64,000 bases of DNA. Source: Saturnia japonica (Eukaryota; Arthropoda; Insecta; Lepidoptera; Saturniidae). The position numbers and the translations under genes are program-made. This document shows, in pieces, positions 48,351 through 58,248 of this stretch. Where the stretch lies: NCBI GenBank assembly GCA_033032175.1, contig CM065309.1, positions 16,802,001 through 16,866,000 on the forward strand, in the 5' to 3' direction. How positions within the stretch are numbered: position 1 is the first letter of the stretch; the number at the start of each line of letters is the position of its first letter. The notes under the pieces were generated by a model. The model saw only the letters and a program-made list of their open reading frames with translations, had not been told where the DNA came from and did not search any database.

Positions 48351-49139
48351 TCGCTAACTATAACCCTCAAGTAGAAAATCTGTCACCAAACACTTAAAGG
48401 TGTGTTTTGGTAGCTACAATTGAGAGCTAGTTCCTCCAAACATAGCTTAATACTATCTTCCGCCACATCGTTATTTCAGATGAAATTGTGGAAAAACGCC
48501 AAAACATATAAATCATTTAAAAATATGTTTACCCTTTCTAGCTAAAAACGCAACAGCAAATAAGTCTTTAATGTATATTTACTAATACAAGTAAAAAAAA
48601 ATTGTATCTGCTTCTATTACTTTTATATACAAATATAACACCAAATGTATTCATTGAATGATAAGCAAATAAGCGAGAATATAATTATATATTTTTATAT
48701 TATATACTGCTAAAGTTAGTTCTATAATTGGCATTTAATAATTATTTAACAAATTGTACATATGAATCAAATAACCTGATACCAATATTCGGTTACGGTT
48801 AGTGATCTAAAATTCCATATAATTTTATTCAATATCTGATTAATAGTGAACCCTTCTCATGGGAACTACCTGACTGACACGACATTCTTAATGGTATGGA
48901 TTAGATCTCGATCGGCATAACGAATTTTATTGTGCCCTCAAAAATAAATATCTTCTTAGTTACTAGTAGCTCTTTATGTTTAGTATAAAATCGAGCAGTT
49001 TAAATAATAATGGTTATCAAAATTAATTATAAAAAGTATATACAATATTTCTAAAACATATATATTAGTTTATGAATACAATTACAAAAATTAGTAGGTA
49101 CTTAGATTCTCTAACTGATATTCTAGAATCAATAAATAA

Positions 49140-49331
49140 TATTCAGATTATGTGATATTCATGGTTACTGCTCTGCTCCTCAGAGTTTTACCACGAATTT
49201 TTTAATCTGTAACCATATTCAATAAAGAGGTTATAAAATGCAAAACGAATTTTCCAATCTGATTGGTTGTTCTAGAGACTTGCGCATTTTTAAGCGAACA
49301 ATCTCTCGAGTTTTATAATCGTATATATTGT
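49140..49331 (+). repeat. Dispersed repeat family D copy, 3' half
   Basis: 'ttcatggttactgctctgct', 'cttccaatctgattgg'-type phrase, 'ttctagagacttgcgcattt' and 'cgagttttataatcgtatat' match the family tail. The part from 49182 on is duplicated at 55285. Confidence 0.6.
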
Positions 49332-51604
49332 AAGGACAGGTAGAATTTAAACGTCACTTGGTGTGTACGTTTTATTATTTATTATGTTTAATCACATTAA
49401 AGCAATTGTCACTTTGTTAACAATTTGAAATTGATACTCAAGACGGCAAGAGTTACCGCGCGCTAATGTGGTGCGAGACTGCCCCGAGTTGATTTTTTTT
49501 TTAGATCTGACTACACTTAGCCTTAGAGGCCCTATCCAAAAACAGAGCCGCTGCAGCTTTTACAGCTTCACCGGACTTGGCGCTCGTTTGCCCCGGCAGA
49601 ACGCCTTTTATATGGTTTGCCGGAGAGCGAGACGGACGATGGCGTCTCTATCCGTACTGCTCATTACCAAACTTGGGTGTGGTCCGTTAACCGCGGTAAT
49701 GCGCAGTGGTTGCAATATTGCTGTCTCTGTCTATTATTATTATTACTTGTATACAGAATACAATAAATTGTTAATATCTCTAATTACAGTTATTCAATTA
49801 CAATAAAAACTATTTCACATCAATGTAGACACAAATACCTATTCAAAAACACTAACTTTAACATTATAGGTTAATAAACACGGGAGATATAAAGCATTAA
49901 ACATTGCAACGTTAAAACGTCTTGCGACTCGTTATATACGCACTTTTTGAGCTTACAAACATTATAAAACACATACAGAAGGCTATTTTACTTATATAAC
50001 ACAAAATATTACGTATAACTTTTACAAAATATGAATTATTGGCAATATATGATTTTAGTACTTTAAGTGATTATTTTTATTAGATTACACACATTTTCAT
50101 GACTTATATACTGTTCTTACATACCTACACGCTATAGTAACATATTCAAAACATTAGAAACATTTAATTATTGATCGTTCGTGCAAATTATTCAACCTTA
50201 CAACTTATATTTACAATCGTTATTATCGTATCATTACGCTTAGGCCTATGCGTCGCTAACAACATTTGATGTTGAGTCTTTGCCTTTGAGAGGAGTATAT
50301 GACTGTATCGTCAGCGTATAGCCCTACCTCAACTTTCTCGGGAAGTTTTGGTAGGTCACTGACGTATAGATTGATGAGGCTAGGAGCCAGGACGGAACCT
50401 TGGGGGACGCCTGAGCGTATGGGGTGGGGTGTCGATAGTTCACCTTCCACTCTGTAGCGAAAGGTGCGGTCTTTGAGATAATCGCGGATGATTTTAACTA
50501 ATCTATCGGGGTCTTCGCGAGAGTACAGCTTATAGACTAATCCTTCGTGCCAGACCTTATCAAATGCCTTGGTTACGTCGAAAAAGACTGCCAGTGTACG
50601 AGGGTGTATATAACTCGGAAAATTTAAACGTAATGTGCTCCGTGAGGTGGTGCACTTGATGAGTGCAAGAATGTCTAGCACGAAAACCGAATTGCTCAGG
50701 CAGATAGAGGTTTTTCTTCTCTCTAACGGACTTGAGACGGTTCAGAAGAAGCCGCTCATAGATTTTACCTAGGGTATTGAGAAGACTTATAGGGCGGTAG
50801 CTGTCAGGAAGCGACGCGCTCTTGCCGGGCTTGTGAATACCTATGACAATGGCCGTTTTCCAGACGGCTGGAAAATGGCAGTTGGCTATAGCTACATTGA
50901 AGATGCAGACCAATAAAGCTATGAGGTGATTGGGAAGAAGTTTGAGTACTTCGTTCCTGATCCCGTCAGGACCTGGTAACTTTTTAAGCTTAAGGCTTTT
51001 GAGTATGGCACAAACCTCCTCAGAAGTGACTAGGGACAGGGATTCTGATGCGGGGGGCTTATTCAGCTCCCCCACGCGGGCTTTGATATCTCCGACTCGG
51101 TCGGTATTTGCGTTGACGCTGTTCGGGGAGCACTGGCTCTCCAAATAAGCGGCAAGGCACTTCACCTTGTCGATGGTATCGAACGCGGGCGTAGTACCGG
51201 GACCCCTTTCGAGGGGGGCATGCGAGGGTGAGGATATATTTTAAGAGCGTGGGCTACTTTCCAGTAAGTCAGATGTGACGGCCTTAGCCCTTCGACTAAG
51301 GTGTCCCATTTGTGACTTCTGAACTCGGTTATACGGGCTTTAACCGCTCTCTGGAGTGCGCGTAACCGTGCGCAGTTTGCCTCGGTCGGGTAAGAGTCGT
51401 GCGCACGAGTCGCAGCGTTCTTCTCCGTCAACAACGCTCGCACGTCGGCAGGGAGTACAAAGCGGCGATCGTTCGCCGCTTCGACCTCTCTCGAGGCCTC
51501 TCCGATGCCGACTTGGAGGTGGTCGACTAGGGAGTCGATCACGAGATCTACGTGCGCAACTCACTCCAATGCGTCCGGGACCCTAACAAGACTGGGCAAG
51601 GACT
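49182..51604 (-). repeat. Jockey-containing duplicated unit, copy A
   Basis: It is collinear with 55285-57708 at a constant offset of 6103-6104 bp and almost identical. Reading minus: part of a jockey reverse transcriptase (51604-50256), then an AT-rich stretch of about 870 bp, then family D repeat. The duplicated part includes flanking sequence, so this is duplication of a locus and not just two insertions. At 51604 it breaks off ('ggcaaggact|catatg'), where B and C continue. Confidence 0.8.
50256..51542 (-). pseudogene. Jockey-type reverse transcriptase, central part (copy A)
   Basis: In order on the minus strand come 'LKLKKLPGPDGIRNE', 'FPAVWKTAIVIGIHKPGK', 'YRPISLLNTLGKIYERLL', 'FGFRARHS', 'LAVFFDVTKAFDKVWHEGL', 'SGVPQGSVLAP' and 'VGLYADDT'. 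This is the full run of jockey-clade RT motifs, including the YADD catalytic pair. Two breaks are visible: a frameshift between 'FGFR' and 'FFDVTKAFD', shared with copy C, and a one-base loss in a G run near 51217 that copies B and C do not have. After 'SSQRQRLNIKC' the coding sequence stops and unrelated AT-rich DNA follows. The usual C-terminal half is missing, but is found at 51703-52692. No endonuclease domain is present. Confidence 0.85.
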
Positions 51605-52712
51605 CATATGCACGTTCCCCTGCTCCTGGGAGGAAGGAGGAAGCCATGCGTATGTGTATTTAGTGATCGGAATGGTTTTTCTACACTAACTAGCGCATTA
51701 GTCTAACTAGCGCAAAAAAAGAAAAAAAAAAGGTCCCTTACAGAACCTATGTACCTGTGTGGTGTGCACGTGTGTGTGTTCATACGTGCGTAAAGTTGTG
51801 TGTGGGTAGCTAAGTGTTGCACGTATAGTGTCACTTGTATCGCGCGAGCGGCTGCCTGACCCAAGGGCTTCACACCGAGGAACGGACCTAGGCTTGGGTT
51901 ACCGCTAGAGAGTGGTGACGGTCGTGACGGGTGTGCGGGAGCGAAGTTGACCGCCCGTCCTCTGCGGAGAGAACGGTGGTTACGCGGGCGTGGGCGGTAG
52001 CACGCTCTATTTGGAGAGGCGGTGGCATAGTACGCGTTTGCTGTTTCGATTTGGTCGAGCGGGTCAGTGAAGATATTACACGGCCGGCGTTTACTCCGGC
52101 AGGCATTGGGGTCGGGAACATATGAAGCTGCCGCTTTGATTAACGGATTCGCGTGGTTCGACGCGGTGTCGAAATAAGAGCGAGAAAGGTGTTTGGCATA
52201 AGCATGTATCGAGGGAAGGTCCATATTTCTATGGAGATCTTCCATACGAACATACTGAGGGGCGCCGGTAAGGCGGTGAAGAAACCTATTCTGGATGGCT
52301 TGTAAACGTTTCCAATTATATCTTGACATATGTGCGAACACAACGCAGCTATATGTCATAAATGGTCGGATACACATCTTGTAGAGCGTAAGCTTGTGTC
52401 TCGTGGACATTTTGCTTGCAGCACATAACAGAGGATGCAATCGGGCGAGGGTCCAGGCGGCACTTTTCTTAACCAGAGTGACGTGACGTATAAAGGAGAG
52501 TCTACTATCTAGGATTACACCTAGATATTTGGTCTCCTTTACCCAGGGGATCGGATTACCGAAGAGTTCAAGGGGACGATTCTTGAGGTTTCTCGGTATC
52601 TGTGAGGCGGTTTGGTCGAAGAGCACCGCTGCGCTCTTCGTGGGGTTGATGGCTATTCGCCAGTCGTCAAACCACTTCCCGAGAGTGGTCACGGCTCTTT
52701 GGATTCTACATT
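51605..52712 (-). mobile_element. Jockey-type retrotransposon, 3' end
   Basis: It is a separate fragment of the same family, lying between copies A and B. Its homologue is 61252-62066 on the plus strand, which shares the 3' untranslated part ending 'aaatacacatacgcatgg..ctccttcctccc'. The 5' edge is near 52712, where the sequence changes to an unrelated GC-rich stretch. Confidence 0.75.
51703..52692 (-). CDS. Jockey-type reverse transcriptase, C-terminal part
   Basis: This open frame of 329 codons begins at 'MTTLGKWFDDWRIAINPTKS', which is an internal residue of the family, not a true start; upstream codons (IQRAV) continue the homology. It holds the RT palm end and thumb ('KTKYLGVILD'-type: ETKYLGVILDSRL) and the connection region ('CIRPFMTYSCVVFAH', 'LQAIQNRFLHRLTGAPQYV', 'HLSRSYFDTASNHANPL'). 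These are typical of jockey elements. The last 20 or so residues include a run of Phe from a T/A tract and may not be native. It cannot work alone because the catalytic YADD lies in the missing upstream half. Confidence 0.8.
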   Translation of the reverse strand: MTTLGKWFDDWRIAINPTKSAAVLFDQTASQIPRNLKNRPLELFGNPIPWVKETKYLGVILDSRLSFIRHVTLVKKSAAWTLARLHPLLCAASKMSTRHKLTLYKMCIRPFMTYSCVVFAHMSRYNWKRLQAIQNRFLHRLTGAPQYVRMEDLHRNMDLPSIHAYAKHLSRSYFDTASNHANPLIKAAASYVPDPNACRSKRRPCNIFTDPLDQIETANAYYATASPNRACYRPRPRNHRSLRRGRAVNFAPAHPSRPSPLSSGNPSLGPFLGVKPLGQAAARAIQVTLYVQHLATHTQLYARMNTHTCTPHRYIGSVRDLFFFFFCAS

Positions 52713-52999
52713 TAAAATGAGCGCGGAGCCGAGCGCCTACTATACAATGTGCTACGTCAATCTATACAGAGCGGGACCGCGCACCGAGGGCGCGAACGCG
52801 ACGGAAACGATTCCCTCGTACTCTGTATATAACCGACGGCGGATAACACGCTACGGTAACCAGCTGTCTGGAAACCAGTGCGTGCGAGCCCCTCTCACTA
52901 CGTGCGACCAACCCTGTTACACACCCGAAATACTGGGCGTGAAGAGGGCGAAACATCAAGGTACACACACGCAGTGAGGTCCTTGGTTGCGTGATTTTT
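52713..52999. other. GC-rich stretch of unknown origin between fragments
   Basis: It differs in composition from both neighbours and contains 'ctctgtatataaccgacggc', a TATA-like word on the plus strand. An open frame on the plus strand (52612-52977) has no recognisable motif. It may be part of an LTR or promoter of another element. No matching second copy is present in the window. Confidence 0.3.
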
Positions 53000-53864
53000 T
53001 ATGTTTAATCACATTAAAGCAATTGTCACTTTGTTAACAATTTGAAATTGATACTCAAGACGGCAAGAGTTACCGCGCGCTAATGTGGTGCGAGACTGCC
53101 CCGATATTTTTTTTAGATCTGACTACACTTAGCCTTAGGGGCCCTATCGTCAAACAGAGCCGCTGCGGCTTTTACAGCTTCACCGGTTGGGCTCGTTTGC
53201 CCCGGCAGAACGCCTTTTATATGGTTTGCCGGAGAGCGAGACGGACGATGGCGTCTCTATCCGTACTGCTCATTACCAAACTTGGGTGTGGTCCGTTAAC
53301 CGCGGTAATGCGCAGTGGTTGCAATATTGCTGTCTCTGTCTATTATTATTATTACTTGTATACAGAATACAATAAATTGTTAATATCTCTAATTACAGTT
53401 ATTCAATTACAATAAAAACTATTTCACATCAATGTAGACACAAATACCTATTCAAAAACACTAACTTTAACATTATAGGTTAATAAACACGGGAGATATA
53501 AAGCATTAAACATTGCAACGTTAAAACGTCTTGCGACTCGTTATATACGCACTTTTTGAGCTTACAAACATTATAAAACACATACAGAAGGCTATTTTAC
53601 TTATATAACACAAAATATTACGTATAACTTTTACAAAATATGAATTATTGGCAATATATGATTTTAGTACTTTAAGTGATTATTTTTATTAGATTACACA
53701 CATTTTCATGACTTATATACTGTTCTTACATACCTACACGCTATAGTAACATATTCAAAACATTAGAAACATTTAATTATTGATCGTTCGTGCAAATTAT
53801 TCAACCTTACAACTTATATTTACAATCGTTATTATCGTATCATTACGCTTAGGCCTATGCGTCG

Positions 53865-53952
53865 CTAACAACATTTGATGTTGAGTCTTTGCCTTTGAGA
53901 GGAGTATATGACTGTATCGTCAGCGTATAGCCCTACCTCAACTTTCTCGGGA

Positions 53953-54040
<88 letters not shown>

Positions 54041-54887
54041 CAGGCAGATAGAGGTTTTTCTTCTCTCTAACGGACTTGAGACGGTTCAGAAGAAGCCGCT
54101 CATAGATTTTACCTAGGGTATTGAGAAGACTTATAGGGCGGTAGCTGTCAGGAAGCGACGCGCTCTTGCCGGGCTTGTGAATACCTATGACAATGGCCGT
54201 TTTCCAGACGGCTGGAAAATGGCAGTTGGCTATAGCTACATTGAAGATGCAGACCAATAAAGCTATGAGGTGATTGGGAAGAAGTTTGAGTACTTCGTTC
54301 CTGATCCCGTCAGGACCTGGTAACTTTTTAAGCTTAAGGCTTTTGAGTATGGCACAAACCTCCTCAGAAGTGACTAGGGACAGGGATTCTGATGCGGGGG
54401 GCTTATTCAGCTCCCCCACGCGGGCTTTGATATCTCCGACTCGGTCGGTATTTGCGTTGACGCTGTTCGGGGAGCACTGGCTCTCCAAATAAGCGGCAAG
54501 GCACTTCACCTTGTCGATGGTATCGAACGCGGGCGTAGTACCGGGACCCCTTTCGAGGGGGGGCATGCGAGGGTGAGGATATATTTTAAGAGCGTGGGCT
54601 ACTTTCCAGTAAGTCAGATGTGACGGCCTTAGCCCTTCGACTAAGGTGTCCCATTTGTGACTTCTGAACTCGGTTATACGGGCTTTAACCGCTCTCTGGA
54701 GTGCGCGTAACCGTGCGCAGTTTGCCTCGGTCGGGTAAGAGTCGTGCGCACGAGTCGCAGCGTTCTTCTCCGTCAACAACGCTCGCACGTCGGCAGGGAG
54801 TACAAAGCGGCGATCGTTCGCCGCTTCGACCTCTCTCGAGGCCTCTCCGATGCCGACTTGGAGGTGGTCGACTAGGGAGTCGATCAC
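53865..54887 (-). pseudogene. Jockey-type reverse transcriptase with poly-Lys insert (copy B)
   Basis: The frame runs MIDSLVDHLQV.. through 'GPDGIRNE', 'FPAVWKTA' and 'YRPISLLNTLG' to 'LYLPE', then about 28 Lys codons from an A run on this strand, then 'KLPEKVEVGLYADDTVIYSS'. The run replaces the FGFR, DVTKAFDKVWH and GVPQGSVLAP motifs, yet by chance keeps the frame open. It cannot be functional: one catalytic Asp (in FFDVTKAFD) is lost. See the finding on the homopolymer. Confidence 0.85.
53955..54040 (+). repeat. 86-base poly-T tract
   Basis: An uninterrupted T run lies between 'ctcgggaag' and 'caggcagatag'. In copies A and C these two words are separated by about 350 bp of RT coding sequence starting with only four T. 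Confidence 0.95.
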
Positions 54888-55689
54888 GAGATCTACGTGC
54901 GCAACTCACTCCAATGCGTCCGGGACCCTAACAAGACTGGGCAAGGACTGCCTATCCGCGAGGTAGTATTTGAGTTTGGCATAGTCAACCGTTGTGACTG
55001 AAGGTGGGCTGGAGTCATCTAGTTGACCTAGCTGCCCCGAGTTGAAGCACGCACGGCTTTTTATGGCTGGCTATCCCTACTCCACTCGTAAGGCGTGGCT
55101 AGATGGTGCTATCGGCGGGTGGGGTAGTTACATGGCTTGGCTTGGCTATGGCGACACTTCCGGTGGCAGCACTAGGCATTACGTACGGTAGTGCTTCCGG
55201 TGGGCAGTACCGTGGCGTGATACAATGTGCTTTCGGTTGTTATTTGTTATTGTAAATTAAATGTTTATTATACGACAACAATACAGAGTTTTACCACGAA
55301 TTTTTTAATCTGTAACCATATTCAATAAAGAGGTTATAAAATGCAAAACGAATTTTCCAATCTGATTGGTTGTTCTAGAGACTTGCGCATTTTTAAGCGA
55401 ACAATCTCTCGAGTTTTATAATCGTATATATTGTAAGGACAGGTAGAATTTAAACGTCACTTGGTGTGTACGTTTTATTATTTATTATGTTTAATCACAT
55501 TAAAGCAATTGTCACTTTGTTAACAATTTGAAATTGATACTCAAGACGGCAAGAGTTACCGCGCGCTAATGTGGTGCGAGACTGCCCCGAGTTGATTTTT
55601 TTTTTAGATCTGACTACACTTAGCCTTAGGGGCCCTATCGTCAAACAGAGCCGCTGCGGCTTTTACAGCTTCACCGGACTTGGCGCTCG

Positions 55690-55720
55690 TTTGCCCCGGC
55701 AGAACGCCTTTTATATGGTT
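55690..55720 (-). promoter_or_regulatory. TATA-box-like motif in duplicated unit
   Basis: On the minus strand 'ccatataaaaggcgttctgc' is a strong TATA-like word, preceded by GC-richer sequence. Identical words occur in copy A (about 49605) and copy B (about 53213). It lies downstream of the RT, where no promoter would be expected for a LINE, so it may belong to a different joined element. Confidence 0.3.
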
Positions 55721-56358
55721 TGCCGGAGAGCGAGACGGACGATGGCGTCTCTATCCGTACTGCTCATTACCAAACTTGGGTGTGGTCCGTTAACCGCGGT
55801 AATGCGCAGTGGTTGCAATATTGCTGTCTCTGTCTATTATTATTATTACTTGTATACAGAATACAATAAATTGTTAATATCTCTAATTACAGTTATTCAA
55901 TTACAATAAAAACTATTTCACATCAATGTAGACACAAATACCTATTCAAAAACACTAACTTTAACATTATAGGTTAATAAACACGGGAGATATAAAGCAT
56001 TAAACATTGCAACGTTAAAACGTCTTGCGACTCGTTATATACGCACTTTTTGAGCTTACAAACATTATAAAACACATACAGAAGGCTATTTTACTTATAT
56101 AACACAAAATATTACGTATAACTTTTACAAAATATGAATTATTGGCAATATATGATTTTAGTACTTTAAGTGATTATTTTTATTAGATTACACACATTTT
56201 CATGACTTATATACTGTTCTTACATACCTACACGCTATAGTAACATATTCAAAACATTAGAAACATTTAATTATTGATCGTTCGTGCAAATTATTCAACC
56301 TTACAACTTATATTTACAATCGTTATTATCGTATCATTACGCTTAGGCCTATGCGTCG

Positions 56359-57646
56359 CTAACAACATTTGATGTTGAGTCTTTGCCTTTGAGAGGAGTA
56401 TATGACTGTATCGTCAGCGTATAGCCCTACCTCAACTTTCTCGGGAAGTTTTGGTAGGTCACTGACGTATAGATTGATGAGGCTAGGAGCCAGGACGGAA
56501 CCTTGGGGGACGCCTGAGCGTATGGGGTGGGGTGTCGATAGTTCACCTTCCACTCTGTAGCGAAAGGTGCGGTCTTTGAGATAATCGCGGATGATTTTAA
56601 CTAATCTATCGGGGTCTTCGCGAGAGTACAGCTTATAGACTAATCCTTCGTGCCAGACCTTATCAAATGCCTTGGTTACGTCGAAAAAGACTGCCAGTGT
56701 ACGAGGGTGTATATAACTCGGAAAATTTAAACGTAATGTGCTCCGTGAGGTGGTGCACTTGATGAGTGCAAGAATGTCTAGCACGAAAACCGAATTGCTC
56801 AGGCAGATAGAGGTTTTTCTTCTCTCTAACGGACTTGAGACGGTTCAGAAGAAGCCGCTCATAGATTTTACCTAGGGTATTGAGAAGACTTATAGGGCGG
56901 TAGCTGTCAGGAAGCGACGCGCTCTTGCCGGGCTTGTGAATACCTATGACAATGGCCGTTTTCCAGACGGCTGGAAAATGGCAGTTGGCTATAGCTACAT
57001 TGAAGATGCAGACCAATAAAGCTATGAGGTGATTGGGAAGAAGTTTGAGTACTTCGTTCCTGATCCCGTCAGGACCTGGTAACTTTTTAAGCTTAAGGCT
57101 TTTGAGTATGGCACAAACCTCCTCAGAAGTGACTAGGGACAGGGATTCTGATGCGGGGGGCTTATTCAGCTCCCCCACGCGGGCTTTGATATCTCCGACT
57201 CGGTCGGTATTTGCGTTGACGCTGTTCGGGGAGCACTGGCTCTCCAAATAAGCGGCAAGGCACTTCACCTTGTCGATGGTATCGAACGCGGGCGTAGTAC
57301 CGGGACCCCTTTCGAGGGGGGGCATGCGAGGGTGAGGATATATTTTAAGAGCGTGGGCTACTTTCCAGTAAGTCAGATGTGACGGCCTTAGCCCTTCGAC
57401 TAAGGTGTCCCATTTGTGACTTCTGAACTCGGTTATACGGGCTTTAACCGCTCTCTGGAGTGCGCGTAACCGTGCGCAGTTTGCCTCGGTCGGGTAAGAG
57501 TCGTGCGCACGAGTCGCAGCGTTCTTCTCCGTCAACAACGCTCGCACGTCGGCAGGGAGTACAAAGCGGCGATCGTTCGCCGCTTCGACCTCTCTCGAGG
57601 CCTCTCCGATGCCGACTTGGAGGTGGTCGACTAGGGAGTCGATCAC
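56359..57646 (-). pseudogene. Jockey-type reverse transcriptase, central part (copy C)
   Basis: It has the same motif run as copy A ('GPDGIRNE', 'FPAVWKTA', 'YRPISLL', 'FGFRARHS', 'FFDVTKAFDKVWH', 'GVPQGSVLAP', 'YADDT') in two overlapping frames, 57646-56663 and 56784-56359. That marks one frameshift between 'FGFR' and 'FFDV'. Upstream of the first ATG the frame continues past a TGA (at a position that should be Trp, after 'VRVPDALE') into 'VDYAKLKYYLADRQSLPSLV', so the start is a truncation effect. The coding sequence ends at 'RLNIKCC', short of the C-terminal half. Confidence 0.85.
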
Positions 57647-57708
57647 GAGATCTACGTGCGCAACTCACTCCAATGCGTCCGGGACCCTAACAAGACTGGG
57701 CAAGGACT

Positions 57709-58044
57709 GCCTATCCGCGAGGTAGTATTTGAGTTTGGCATAGTCAACCGTTGTGACTGAAGGTGGGCTGGAGTCATCTAGTTGACCTAGCTGCCCCGAG
57801 TTGAAGCACGCACGGCTTTTTATGGCTGGCTATCCCTACTCCACTCGTAAGGCGTGGCTAGATGGTGCTATCGGCGGGTGGGGTAGTTACATGGCTTGGC
57901 TTGGCTATGGCGACACTTCCGGTGGCAGCACTAGGCATTACGTACGGTAGTGCTTCCGGTGGGCAGTACCGTGGCGTGATACAATGTGCTTTCGGTTGTT
58001 ATTTGTTATTGTAAATTAAATGTTTATTATACGACAACAATACT
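57709..58044 (-). other. GC-rich right part of the duplicated unit
   Basis: Reading minus it starts 'tgttgtcgtataataaacat', becomes GC-rich, has 'ccataaaaagccgtgcgtgc' and then 'ttcaactcggggcag', and runs open into the RT frame. It occurs also at 54951-55284. It could be the 5' untranslated region with internal promoter, or part of a different element fused to the RT. The 14-base word TCAACTCGGGGCAG recurs in the tail of each unit. Confidence 0.4.
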
Positions 58045-58248
58045 GTGTATTTATTGGTTATTTCTATGAATTCGTACTTTTACCCCGATAAAACGTTTTT
58101 TTTTTTGTTCACGTGAGCAGCACTGCGGGCACAGCTACTATATTATAAATGTATGCGAATTGTACGCATTAATTTTAAATTTTACGGTATCAAGCTGGTA
58201 TCACATAACTCAGTGTGGCAATATTGAGTGAAGCTACTTTTTCTTATA
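58045..58248. other. Short unannotated spacer
   Basis: Between the jockey unit and the DD41D element. It holds a T run and no gene. Confidence 0.4.

Larger units (their letters stand above)
53000..55284 (-). repeat. Jockey-containing duplicated unit, copy B
   Basis: It starts inside the AT-rich tail ('atgtttaatcacatt') and ends '..tatacgacaacaatac'. It is collinear with C except for an 86-base T run (53955-54040) that replaces about 350 bp of RT coding sequence, and small differences near 53105 and 53187. It is followed directly, head to tail, by copy C. Confidence 0.8.
55284..58044 (-). repeat. Jockey-containing duplicated unit, copy C
   Basis: The most complete of the three. The left part (55285-55490) repeats the family D flank of copy A. 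The right part (57709-58044) repeats the end of copy B ('ctgcctatccgc' to 'gacaacaatac'). Both left and right extra parts being shared with different copies suggests C is closest to the ancestral arrangement. Confidence 0.8.

Noticed and set aside
49468..49806. Plus-strand 112-codon frame (MVRDCPELIFF..), present in three copies
   Set aside because: It lies in the tail of the duplicated unit, ends in low-complexity Tyr codons from an ATT repeat, has no domain, and changes frame between copies.
51356..51586. Arg-rich plus-strand frame opposite the jockey RT (also at 54701 and 57460)
   Set aside because: A shadow of the GC-rich minus-strand RT coding sequence.
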